This document shows, piece by piece, positions 1 through 13,300 of a DNA stretch of 64,000 bases; the stretch's first letter is position 1; the number at the start of each line of letters is the position of its first letter. The translations under genes and the position numbers were made by a program. The stretch is from Pithys albifrons albifrons. Lineage: Eukaryota > Chordata > Aves > Passeriformes > Thamnophilidae. The DNA lies in contig NC_092497.1 of assembly GCF_047495875.1 (NCBI RefSeq), positions 69,516,511 to 69,580,510 on the forward strand, written 5' to 3'. The notes under the pieces are model-generated. The model searched no databases. It saw only the letters and a list, made by a program, of their open reading frames with translations, and had not been told where the DNA came from.

Positions 1-3000
1 TTGCTTTATATGTTACATTTTATTATAGCCAGGTAAAGAATATGCGTGCCTGGAAACCCTAATTTCCCCTACCAATCCCAATTTTTAATATGGTAAACTT
101 AATTATCAGGATTAATAGTTCCTTGATTACACTTCTGCCATGTTTGAAAAAACAAGAAAAGCCCTTAGTAGTCACTAATCAAAATAGTATTTAATAGGTT
201 ATCTGATTAAAGATATGATTACAAATATTTTTTAATTATTACATACTTGTTTTAAAAGACAAAAAGCATTTCAACACAACTAGATCACTTGCGCACTCTG
301 CGTATTAAATCAGCAATGGATCAATACCATGAAACACACACAGCATAAAAAGTCCTAGAATAACTGCAGCTACATTTTCAGTATTTTGCAATTCAACTTC
401 TGTGAAAAGGTTGAAAAAATGCTTCATAAAATACCTTTGCTAATTTAAGGTGAAAAGGAGAAACACTGCAATAGGAAAGACTATCAACATTTTAAAATAG
501 TTCTAAGGCCAAAAATTTATGTGGTAGGCACCATGCTGTGCACCAGAGAGGCTGTTGAACATCATTTTCCTTTCCATCCTCCCCAAAGCAAATAAAGGGA
601 AATTTCTCTTTTCCACATTCACAGAGTACTGATGCAACACGATATTGGCATATCACTGTACACCATTCAAACAGTTAATTAACAGGAAACCCCGGTAGCA
701 TTAATTAAATTAATAAAGTCACTGTCCACTTAGTTTATGATAATACATCCACTACCTGCATAAAAACCACATGATATTTATTGAATTTATAAAAGCACAT
801 CCATTAAATAGTTCTGCCCCAGTGAAACAAGTTCTTTACTAAATAATGTGAATGAATTTTTTTCTTTGCGATACTAGCATAAATCACATTAAATCACTTT
901 TAGTGGACTACAGTGTAAAAATGTTAAAAAATTATTTTCTTCCATGGAAATAGTTTTAGAACATATGGAAAATGAAAACACTGTTTAGTGTTTGAAATAA
1001 AAACAATCAAAGGTAATCCTTTAAAATTAGGGTTCAGATTAGTCTCTGCAAAGGATGCTGTTTAACTGAAACATCTGGTAGTGTTACATTGAGAGACAGG
1101 CCTTTTTTAACTTTGAAAATGAGATTAGTAGATCAGTTATTTCTAAGTGTCCAAGTAATTTCTAATTATTTTATCTGGGTCACAGATAATCCGCTTTTAC
1201 AGGGCTCCCACAATGACATCAGAGGATCACTGTTGAACTGATTATCCTGTTACCTTCCACCATCCATAGGAAGACCGGATTTTCCTTTTGTACAGAGAAA
1301 GAGAAAAAAAGTGGCTGATTGCTTCAGACAGGTGTCAGCCAACAAAATAAAGAACCCCATAGATCTTGAGAGGAAGAAAACCACATATGCAAAAGGTACC
1401 AGCCTTAAAAAAATTGATATGAACAAGTATCAAAATAATCAGACAAGCTATTTTTTTAAAAACAGCACGCCTTATTATTTTATGGTCTACAGCAATAACT
1501 TATAGATCAAACATCATCAATGTAAGAATCTTACAGTATAAATAGAAAAACTGGGTATTATCATAATTTAACCGTTGAAGTGATGTGAAAGACACATAGA
1601 AGTACTTTCTTAAAGCGACAATGGAATATGAGTGAAAGAAATGTAAATGCCAGGGGTTAGTCTAATAATCTATACACACAAGCATCCTGACAGTTTCATC
1701 TTTTTTAAAAAGTCTGAAAAAAGGAGCTCTTTTTAAAAGAGCTCTTTACCTCCAATAATCGTGCATGAGAAAGAATCTGAGGCTGATAAAGGAGACTTTT
1801 TTCCCTAGGTGAATTTTCTATGCCTTTTCCTATGAATAAGTGAATAAATAGGCTAGTTGTGCTTTTTTTAGGAAAACAAACATACATATAAAAATGAGAG
1901 AGGAATTCTTAAAAAACACATGTCAAGAAAATATGCCTTGAGACAGCTTCATAAAAAATTGGAAATAAAGGTGAGTAACACAGATACATCTTTCTCAATA
2001 CTTCTAGCTTAGTGTAAAAATACTCTTTTCTAAATATTTGCATTTGTCATTGGAATTCAATATCATTAATAGGTGTAGGCAGTAGTTGCATAAGAAAGAT
2101 GGTTTGGATTTTTTGTGGAAAATTTTAAAACTTTTTAAAATGGACAAAATTATAATTTACCTATATTTCAGACATTTACTACTTTTGAGAAAACACCAAC
2201 AAAAAAGCATCTCTTTATCTTCATGAAGTTTTGAACTGTCTATACTAGACCTATCTTGTTATTCTGTAGTGATTGAGGCAAAAGACAAATAATTGCTTGT
2301 CGAGTACAAACAACTAGAAGAGGTCTGAACTAAAGCAAACAGTAATTTTTAAAATTGTTACTGTCAGTAGGAGACCACTGAGTTTTTCTAGGGTGCAACT
2401 GCCAAAAATCTTCATGATATGTTTTGGGGGGTTTTGTTTGTTTTACTTAATTTTTATGCTAAGTTTGCTTCTACATAATTTCAAACAATGTCATTAAAAA
2501 TATCATGCTGCCTGAGAATGTAGAATACAGGCTCATTTCCAGTTAAGAAACATAAAATTCAAAATTGCACCTCTAGAAATGACAGAGAATAGAGGACTGT
2601 TAAAGCAAGTAACAAGCATTGAAGACAAGCAGGCCTTCAACATAAATATATGATCATTTTGGAAATTACATTGGAGACAATATTTTCTTCATGGCTAAAA
2701 CAGATTTCTTCTATCCAGCTCTCTAGAAACTTGAAAATTTTAAGAAGACTAATTGTAATGCTGAGATTTTAAGAAGAGTGTCATCTTAGGATCTTAAGAG
2801 TTCCTAAATTAGTAATTTAAATTTCCCCCAGTTTCAGAGGCTTATGAATTAGAGAGAACTTATATATTTCTATTTCCAAAGTATCTAAACAAAACTTCCC
2901 CAAGAGTAATGTTAGGTGGAGACTCAAAGTGTTAAAATTCGGGATGATTACAAAATCAGAAGCAAATACAGCTTGGGGAAAGCAACTAGAGAAGGAAGAT

Positions 3001-6000
3001 GAAAAAAGCAACGTGCCCCTTCTGCTAGAAGTGTGTTTCACATATGCTAGTTTCTAGGGAGAAAGCACTAATCCCGTATACAGGGGCACCTCAGCTGCTC
3101 TCCTCCTCATCAGAACAATTCATGTCAAAAGTTCCTCTAAGGACAGTTTTTGCCAGCCAGCTGTTCTCTCATTGTAGGAAGTCACCTCCTTTGCTCTTTG
3201 GCTTCTTGGACCTCCAAATGAGTTATGAATAGCCTTATGCTAATCATACCCTACCGCAATACCACAATAAGAGAGGGGGTAAAAGTATGCTGAGAAATTA
3301 CTGTGTGATAGGTTACTTTGCCTGTTCACCACCTGCTCAAGCAGTACAGCCTTAAGAACACTCTCCCTTTAAGAGCCAAATTTTAGTACAGAAGTTACAA
3401 AGTTTTCATTTTTACCTAAGTGCATATTTTTTCAAGCACTGAGTATCTGTTGAAAACACATGAAGCAGGATAACAGCAGAATACATACATATTTTTCTTA
3501 AAGAACTTTTACGTAATTGATCTACTGTTATAACCAATGAGAGTTAGGCAATGATAGGCACAGATTAGTGAACTGCACAAGAAACCTGAACTTTGCTAAG
3601 TGCCAGCACACATGGCAGAATACATCACCTGCACTTCAAAATAATGCTGCTTCACTTTTCTGTTTTAGTAACATCTTGTTCCAGAAAAACGTGCTGAAGG
3701 ATATCAGATATATCCTTTCCATTATGCAGTCAGCTGGACATTTTTTGACTTCTGAAAAAATTTATCAAAGAGGAGAAAATGCCAATCTTATGAATATCCT
3801 ATGAAAAACTTTCGCTCATTCTTACACTACTTAGCTCAACTCTAGTAAAGAGTAATTCTGCTTCTAAAAATGCTATATAAAAAAGTCACCTAATGAAAAT
3901 TTATTCTACACATTAAACTTTATCTACCTTCCTGAAGTGTCAAAAGGATAAACTTTTGTAAATGTAATGACCAAAAATTTGGGATTTTTTTAACATGCAT
4001 GTCCAGTACGCCTGGAAAAAGTGAAACAGCTTTATAGTACTAAGATGAAACAAAAACTATTGGCTTGATTTCTGGAAAATTATACAATGATGGTCAAGCA
4101 AGTTCACCTTATGGAGAACCAGGAATTTTTGTTATAAAAGGGCTAAAGTTTGATAAATCTTAGGTTTACTTTTCCTTAAAAAATACAATTTTTTTCAGCA
4201 TTTGAAATACAAGTACATGGTAAGGTTAAAACCCAATAAACCTGTACTTGCTGGAATCATTTAACAATTGTTTGTATTAACAAAAGTTTAGATCACAGAG
4301 TTCCAATGTTGATTGTCTCCACTATTTCAAAATAGCTTATACCCAGGATCTAATCTTGCCTTATGTTAAACTGCAAAGACAAGCACAGAGCAGGAAAATG
4401 TGTATTACCTGTTCTCCTGTACAAGTTGCTTTGCCTTTTTCCAAAAGCCTGTGCTCTTGCCCATCTCTCCTGCACACATTTCTGGGCAGCTTCACCAATC
4501 ACTGAAATTAAAGCTCTGAAGAATAGCTATGGAGCAATTAATATAACACGAATACTTTGTGCATATCCTTTCCTTCAAGCATTTTGAGTTTCTTTCAAAT
4601 TAACCTCCTCTGCGCCACTACACTTCAATGATTACGTTCTGTTAAATTTTGATCTGTACCTTATACTAAGTTTAATTTCATAATTAATTTAGTATTTTAA
4701 TTGGAACTTATTTCAGATACAATTTGTTTACCTTACACAGGAAGGTTAGATGCCAAATAGTAACTCTAGGACTAACCAAAGCTGTTAGTGCTTATAGAAG
4801 AAGCAAGTCCCCATACTACAACGGTGACAACTAAAAATCATTTGTACAGAAAGATTTTCTGACACTACTTGCAGACTAAGCACAACCTCACCAAAGAGAC
4901 TTGCTTTGTTCCTTTGAAGTCTGACTAGTTGCTGCCAAGTAGATTTCCTCAAAATGACTGTATTGTTTATTCTTGCCAATTCTACAGGGATAAGACAATA
5001 GTGCTGCTGGTATGAAAATGCTTTGAGTGGGGGACAGACTACACAAGCTACATTCTTCAATGAGTCAGTGCAACATGGTGTGAATGAATTCATATTTGGA
5101 GATCCCAGTAATGGATTTCTGCTGCCCCAGCAATCCCAACAAGCCTCAAAACTTGTCCATACGAGGCAAGCAAAAGAGCCCCTCTGCTACTGGTGAGTAG
5201 GTAGGGTGCAGGTAAAGGCCTTAATGCAGGTCTATACTTTCCAGCATCTGTCTCTCATAGACCATCCATACCCACAATTAATTTAGCGTGTTTGTTTCAC
5301 ATTCGCAAACAAGAGAGTATACAGGCATACAGCAGCTCCGTGATCCTCAGGATTATGATCTGAGAAAAAGAAAGGGGGTCTGGACTTGAAAATGCTATTA
5401 GCCCACACCTATTCCAATGTAGCTGCCAGCTCTGTAAGTGAATGAGATGTATTCCACAGTGTATTATACAACTGACTTAGAAAGAAAGGGCTTTACAGCA
5501 CTTTGTAGGAGTGCAGTGGTGGCAAGAGCTTGACAGTGTTAAGGCTCATGACAGTGAAGCAACAACTGGGCATTCACGTCTGTTGCAGAGGCAGCACAGT
5601 TGGTACCCTGTGTCAGAACAGAAATATCTCAGGTTTCAGGTTTATCTGATAGAAACAGGTTCAGTCTGAGAAGTTTTATTTCACATATAGTAATAGTACC
5701 TGAATTGATGCCAATGGCGACTGCTAAAATTTAGGCCAGTTTCTGTGAGCCCGCAGAACAGAATGAGAGACTTAGGGTCTGTTCCTTGTTTAGTTCTGTA
5801 TCATTTCTGTGGTTTAGTGTAGTACTGATCATATGGGCTTTTTGTTCCTTCTCATATATATTCATTTAACAGAACTAAAAAGACATCCATTTTTCAGTCT
5901 CAGAACAACTAGGCTCCCTGACTTTCTGCCTCTCCCACTACTAGGGGTGAGAGTGAGCAGAATTCAGACGACTGTACCACTTCAGCTAGATACCAAAACA

Positions 6001-7255
6001 AGGCATAGTAGTGGTTTAGAAAAACTCCCAACTCCAGCGGGTGCAGACACAAAGGTGGTATGCCTGCATCTAAACAGGGAGGAGAAAACCTGTCAGCAAG
6101 ACCCCAGAACAGAAATCAGGTACACAGTAAAGGTACATAAATGCAAATCTGTTGATCTGGGGGTTGAAAGAAAGTGTAGAAAGTAATCAGGTACAGCAGC
6201 TGAAGAATGGCAAAAGTAATGCACAACATAGCTACAGTCATAGAAAGAGCAAAAAGCAGTAAACTTACACAAAAGTAATACAATAAGACCAAAAAGCATT
6301 ATTGTTTTATCTAACAGAAGGAAAAACTATACAGTAACTTTTGTTCTTTATTCCATACAAATACAGAATTACACAATACAGTTAGGAGGTTTTCCATTAT
6401 GTACCTATAAATATTAATACTGTGCAAACCTTTATAAATCCAAAATGAAATCTCAGGCAGATCTCAATCAGTCACAAAGATGCAGTCATCTGGTACTTTA
6501 TTGTCTTTAAAAAAATTGTTCAGTAGGCAAGATCACACACCCTTTCAGACATGTATAGACCCAACTAACGTACTCTGTTCAATATTTTAAACATTTACAT
6601 AGATTCTCAAGACAACTTTAAAAAATTTTCTGGAAGTAATTAACTTCTAATGTACAGAATAGGATGTTACACCAAAACAAGCTTGTTTCTTGTACATATT
6701 TATTACATTACCAAATTCATCTAACTGGAAAATTTTTCCATGAAAAAGATTTATTTCTGTACCTTTAAATATAGAATATGCATTTCGACTGTAAATTTCA
6801 CATTATTACATTCCACATTTGAACAACTAAAAAGATATGAACATAAGCATATTTATTAAAATACTTAACAAGAAGTCTGTATTCTCCGAATGTACAATTT
6901 ATAAGTGGGCCTCACTGCTACATAATTCTGACCAGAACACATGAGAGTTTAAAATAAAATAAAAATTCAAACCCCACATATACTTACCTTGTACACTGCC
7001 CAATTCAGGACAATGTATGGATAAATTACACTAATAGAAATAGGGAAATTTACTTGATATATGGAATTATTAGACATTTTTTTGTTAGAAAGCTCCTTAA
7101 GACTTCCTGGTGTCAAAAGTCTTAACAGACAACATACCAAACAGCCTCATTGTGCAAGTGGTTTTCTATTCTTTCCCTAGACACATCTCCTTTCCTGCTT
7201 TTATTAACTCCAGTGAAAATAAAATGAACATATACTTCTAAAATTAGATACTTAC
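1..7255. other. ZDHHC21 intron, AT-rich, no exon seen
   Basis: No coding sequence could be supported here. I looked on the minus strand for the missing last part of ZDHHC21 (residues about 208-265) and did not see it, so this is taken as the 5' side of a last intron longer than 7.2 kb. The stretch is AT-rich with many short A/T runs. No recognisable transposon, tRNA or long tandem repeat is visible. The small open frames here (for example 4785-5093 and 5833-6186) show no family resemblance and are regarded as chance. Confidence 0.6.
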
Positions 7256-7372
7256 AGTGAAAATACCCATTAGTTGAGTGTAAAAGAGTCGACTTATTCC
7301 ACCTAATATTATTAGACCCATGAAGGCAGATACTCTTAGGAGGGCAAGTTCATGTCTAAACACAAAAACATC
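7256..7372 (-). CDS. ZDHHC21: ZDHHC21 coding exon 5 (TM4); last exon in window
   Basis: This 117-nt exon (39 codons, phase 0 at both ends) lies between TTCTAG|GAT and ACT|GTAAGT. It encodes [19 protein letters not shown] and the fourth transmembrane segment, ending GIFT. It is separated from exon 4 by an intron of about 10 kb. The strong donor shows the gene continues to the left. It was found by direct translation and is too short to stand out as an open frame by itself. Confidence 0.92.
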
Positions 7373-10300
7373 CTAGAACAAGACAGAAAGAAGTGAGAGA
7401 CTTTAGCAGTTACAGATTAATTAAAGTCTTTGAACCAAGCTGGAACACTAGGTAAGATTTACATCTGAAAGCAAATATTGGATTTTGAGCTACATTGCAA
7501 ATCATTGATATATTTATGTATTAAAAGTAGAAACCATTAAGCTCTTATTTATACAGGTAAATAGTTAGGGTTTTATTCTGCCAGGCCATTAAAGAAAACT
7601 CCTTAAAGTATTTAAGGTTTTGGCAATAGATCAAGCTCAAATGGGTTATTTCTGAATCTTCTACTACACACAAGCTACGTAACCTAGGAAAATCATTTTG
7701 TTAAAGTCTGATTCATTAAGACTCATATACCTCGGCTACCAGCCACAGAATATTACATTTTCACATCACCTCTTTTGTAATTAAAAAACCTAATATTCCA
7801 AGCTTTACTCTTGAAGATGGTACCTAAAAAATCCAAGTATCTGTACTGGATTTTTCTCACTGTAAAGCTGTCTATTATCCAACATGAACTTATCTTCACC
7901 TTTTAAATTTTGGCCTTGAGTAGACTGCTGTAACTCTGGATAAAGATGCACAATGAAGATGCTTCAGGGTACAGGAAAGTAGGGATATAGTGGATAAGCT
8001 GCACTGGAAAGTCTGTTCTCACCCAGCAGAAAATATGAAACGTGTTAAGAGAGACTTAGAGAATGTCTTCAAGGATAAAACACCTCATTTTTATCACAGG
8101 AAAATACCTGTACATTGCAGTTACATTAGGTGTACTGTGAGTTTACACACCATCTTATCCTGGGATGATCCTTGGATAAGTAAATTTTAAGTAAAAATTT
8201 ACTTAAAATTCTAAATTTTTAAGTTACAATTACGTTCTCAAGGCTGTCTGTTGAATACACACATCTGTTTTTCCACTTAGAAATATTTGATCACAGCAGG
8301 AAAATATTAAAACCTTTCAAGTAAACTTTAAATTACAACCAGAACATAAAAATAAACTGAATGAAAAGAAAACAACAAAAAACCAAAAAGCTGAAACCAC
8401 AACACTGCTTTTGAACTTTCCTTATTTACATTCAATGAGTAGGATTTAAGGAGGAGCAATTCTTAGATACTGGCTTTTAATTAAATGGAGAGCAGTTAAA
8501 ACAAATTATGTTTAGCAAAAAAAATCTGGGTTTTCATTTCTACTATTTCCATTAAAGTTCAAACTATAAACCCAGCAGAAAAAGCTTTATTGCCTAGTAA
8601 AGCCTGCAAATAAAGAAAAAATTTAATGAACAAGTAGAAAACACTAGTTTAATCAGCTAAAACAACAAGCAATCCCCAAATGTCTTTTCTGAAAGATTGT
8701 GATAGTGCATCCCCTCTCTCCCTCCCACGTTAATATTGCCCTTTCTTCCTGCTGTAAAAAAATATATTCTTCATTTTCATTTTTTGAACCCTTCTTACTT
8801 ATTTAATGAGCTAATTTAAATTAAATAAACTCAAAATAAAATCAATCATACTAATCTTATTTCCCTTTCCATTAGCCCATGAAAGCTTTAAAGAAAAGTA
8901 AGGTTAGTCACAACTTCTACTAGCAGTTCATATCCACATAGGTAAGCTGTTTAATCATATATGTTTTGATGTATTCAAAGTCAACTTCACAGAAAACAAC
9001 AAAATGTAAGAGAAGAGTGCCAACAGTGAAGTTACGTTCTGGGTCTGACATCACACTCTCACATTAGCACTCCCTGCGACTTTCTTAATTTAGAAGACTT
9101 GTCTCTCTTGAGCATCACCTTCATCATGAAAAAGACAGATCACCCAACACTTAACAATGGAAAGTCTTAGCTTAAATAAGTGGTTGCATTTTCATCTGAC
9201 CCTTCTAACGCTTGTTAAACCTAGAGGTACAGAAAACAAAAGACGTTTCATACTGAAGGTCACAGAATCCTAGAATGACCTGGGCTGGAATGGACTTTAA
9301 AGATCATCCAGTCCCAACACCTCTGCTCTGAGTAGGACACCTTTCACTAGAGTAGCTTGCTCAGAGCTCCATCAAACCTGGCCTTAAACACTTCCATGGA
9401 CAGGACATCTGGAAATTCCCTGGGCAACCTGCTTTAGTGTCTCCTTATCCTCTGAATAAAGAATTTCTTCCTAATATCCAGTCTAAACCTACGCTTTTTC
9501 AGTTTGAACCCATTCCCCCTTGTGCCACTACATGCTCTTGTAAATAGTCCCTCTCCATAGTTTTTTGGCGGTTTCATTCAGGTAATGGAAGGCTTCAAGT
9601 AGATTACCCCAAAAACTTCTCTTTTCCAGGCTTTAAAAACCCAATCCACAGAATCAAAGAATTGTTATGGTTGGAAGGGACCTCTGGGCTTGCATTGGAA
9701 CGTGTCCAGGTGGGTTTTGAATGCTTCAAAGAGGAAGACTCCAGAACCTTCCTGGGCAGCCTGTTCCACTGCTCTGCCACCTTCAATGTAAAATTCTTCC
9801 TTCAGGGGGAACTTGTTGGGTTTTAGCTTATGGTCATTGCTCCTTGTCCTGTCACTGGACACCAGTGAAAAGAGTCTGGCACCACCCTCTTGACACTTTA
9901 AGATATTTATTGATGGGATTCCCTTTCAGTCTTCTTCTCTCTAAACAGGCTCAGCTCCCACAGTCTCTCTTCATTACAGAGAGGATGTTAAGGGAGACAG
10001 TAGTAAAAGCCTTGCTGAAGTCAACGTAGACAACATTCACTGCTCTTGCCTCATCATCCATCCTGCCGTGCCATCACAGAAGGCTATCAGATTGGTCAGG
10101 CATGATTTCTCCTTGGTGAATCCGTGCTGAGTACTCCTGATGACCCTCTTATCTTTTATATGCTTGGTGATGATGTCCCGAATGATCTGTCTCATCATCT
10201 TTCCAGGCACTGCGGTGAGACTGACTGACCAGTAGCTTCCCAAATCATCTTCTTGCCCTTTTTGAAAATAGGAGTAACACTGGCTTTTCTCTAATCATCA

Positions 10301-13300
10301 GACAACTCTCTTTTCTCCACAATTTTTGAAAGATAATACAGTGACTTAACAACAACATCTGCCAGCTCCCTCAGCACCCATGGGTGCATCACATCAGGGC
10401 CCATGGATTTACGGGTGTTAAGTTTCCCTAGAGGATCTCTAACCCAACCTCCTAGGACCAAGGGGAAGTATTCCTTTCTCTAGCCTTCCTCTCTTACCAC
10501 CACTAAAGACTAGGATTCCTGAGGGATGGCCTGAACAGTAAAGACTGAGGCAAGGAAGGGATTCAGTAATTACAGCTTCTCTGTGTATTCTGTCACCAGG
10601 ACACTTGTCTGATGCAGCAGCAGTCACACATTTTCCTTAATCTTCCTTTCGCTGCTGACATACTTGTAGAAGCCCTTCTTATTGTCCTTGATAGACCTCA
10701 ACAGACTTAATTCCATGGGGCCTTGATCTTCCTTGTCACATCCCTGCATACCCTGCTAATGTTCCTATAGTCCTCTCATATGCCTTCTTTTTCCACATCC
10801 CATAAATTTCTTTCTTTCATTTGAGATTTGTTAGAAGCTTCCTGCTTATCCATGCAGGTCTCCTGTCAGTTTGGTTCATTTCTTGTTCATAGGGATATAC
10901 TGATCTTGAGTTTGGAGAAAGCGATGCTGAGTGTTCCTATGCCACTCAGACATGCACTCCCCCCAGGCTGCTGCTTGTTCTAAAGGTTTTTAAGTTCTAT
11001 TTAGCTGCTACTTCTATCCATCCAGTCAAACTTGCAAGGATTCTGAGCTACCCATAAAAATGGTTTGAGATGTGTATGATAGAAACTTATCACAAAATAA
11101 ATGTAGGTCTATAGGATTATGCTGAGGAATGAATTACAAACCACAAGATCTGGTATCTTTATCTTAACAGGCAATATCAAAACATGCTACAGAAAGCAAG
11201 TCTCTCTGACAGATTAACACAAGCCTTCCTCAACCCCATAGCAGAACACATGCTGTGTCTTCTTTCGTGAGCATCAACCGTAATGGATGATCCCTACGAT
11301 GAACACTACCACAGACTGGAACAGCAGATATTACAGCCTTATCCTATCATACAGGAGAGAAGTCAAAACCAATGATGGTCCAGTTCAAGATCACACTCAA
11401 CTGTACAATCACTGCTTCCAAATTTAGCTTTCTTCTTTATCCTGCTAACAATAACAGCATCAAAATAAAAAAGCACAAATGCATGTAACAGGTCTCTGCC
11501 ATTTGCAGTACAGTGTTGATATTTATAAGTGTTTATAGTATTCCTTTAGAAAAAGCACACTGTACTGAGGACAGAGTTTTCAGCAGGAAACAGAAGACCA
11601 CTGTACCTGTTCCAGAAGGAACAAAGTGAAAAAACAGTTTCATAATTTTTCAATTACAATGGGAGATTCATTTACTCAATATTTATTCTTTATTATGTAT
11701 CACAGAAAAATTAATATACCATCAAAATATATTAAGATTCCTCATCTTTCTTTTGGGGAACAATACTTCATGTAATATATGTTAACCTCCTTGTCTACTC
11801 TCAGTTACAAATACCTGGGATGTCTGTCCCAGTCTGGTGATAAAGTCAGTTTAACAACTTGGCTATCATAAAAACTGTAGAATACAGAACAAAGCCAAGT
11901 TGTCAGATTCCAGAAAGCAAACCAAAAAATACAGACTGCGGATATTGTAGGAAGAAAGAGGAAGAAGAGGCCCAACGGGGAAAATTAACCTATGTCAATA
12001 CAAAAAAAAGAAAATTAATTCACAGAATATAAGCTGAATTCTAATAAGTCCCTTTTTATTATTAATAATGACTGACGTTTATGTAAAGCACTTTTTTACT
12101 CTGGATTATTTCAGGTCTACTAGATGAGTAATTGTCCAGTCTGATTTATGACTGACTTGGTTTAAAGCAAAAATGGGGATAGCACTCTGATTTCAAAAAT
12201 TATTGTCCATTTAGAGTCTAATATCATTGAATCATTTCAATAATTCTAAAATAATTTCATACTAGAATAGATTTTAAGGCCATACAATATTTACAGAAAA
12301 ATTATAGTACAATACATTAAGTTTTAACAAAACGTTATCCTCTCAGTCTTTCCTATCTTTTCTCTAGAGACCATGTATTTACTTTCCAGACTTAATTCAA
12401 TATTCACATACTCTCCTTATAACTATACTGTAGGAGAGCCGAGTTGGCTTGGTTGTGCAAAACAGCGAGAAAAAAAAATTATATTTTCTTTGTTTTTTAA
12501 ATTCTCAAATCCTGGACATCATTTCATGATTCTAAGAGGAAAAGTTTCCTTTAGATTCTCTTTACAATATAAATGGACTTTGGATAGCATATATTTTCAG
12601 ATTTTAATTAATATTAGTTAATGCATAAAATTGAAATAAATATTAATGCAAGAAATCTTTTCACAAAGTCTAACAAATACTTCCTAGCCCCTACTACTTG
12701 GAATTGGGTCCCAGACAGAGCAGGCTGATATTCCAGCAATGCATCCTCCACGTTCTTTCCTCTGTCCCCTACCAATAAGGCTCAGAACACTGTTATTTTC
12801 AGAATAAACAACAGATAACTGCAGAAATGGAAAGAAAATAAAACAACGAAAGGGCTTAGTTTTTTGTACATCAGAGTTTTTTGCTATGACAATCATTCTA
12901 GCAGTATTTCTAGCAAATAAAATTTATCAGCAGAATTTCTTTCACCTGCAAGATTAAGAGCCTTCTATAAACCAGGTAAAATATGCTGCCAGAGAATCAA
13001 CTTTTGCTTCTATTTGATCAGCTGTGTCTAGAATCTGTGCCAACACAGCCATGGAACGAGTAACTATTTTAGTTATAAGAAGACTAGTATTTATTCTTAT
13101 CTGGCTATTCACAAGATTGAATACTTCCTAAAAAATAAGGCCAGGCTTCCTGACTTTGATAATTTTTAACCAAGACACAAAATTAAAAATGCTCCCGTGT
13201 TAGGCTCTGAAAACAACAAAAACTTGCAGAGGAACGAATACACTGTTTTATTCAACCTATGTATTTTCCTTCTACTATGATCCCACATAGACAATTTGCC

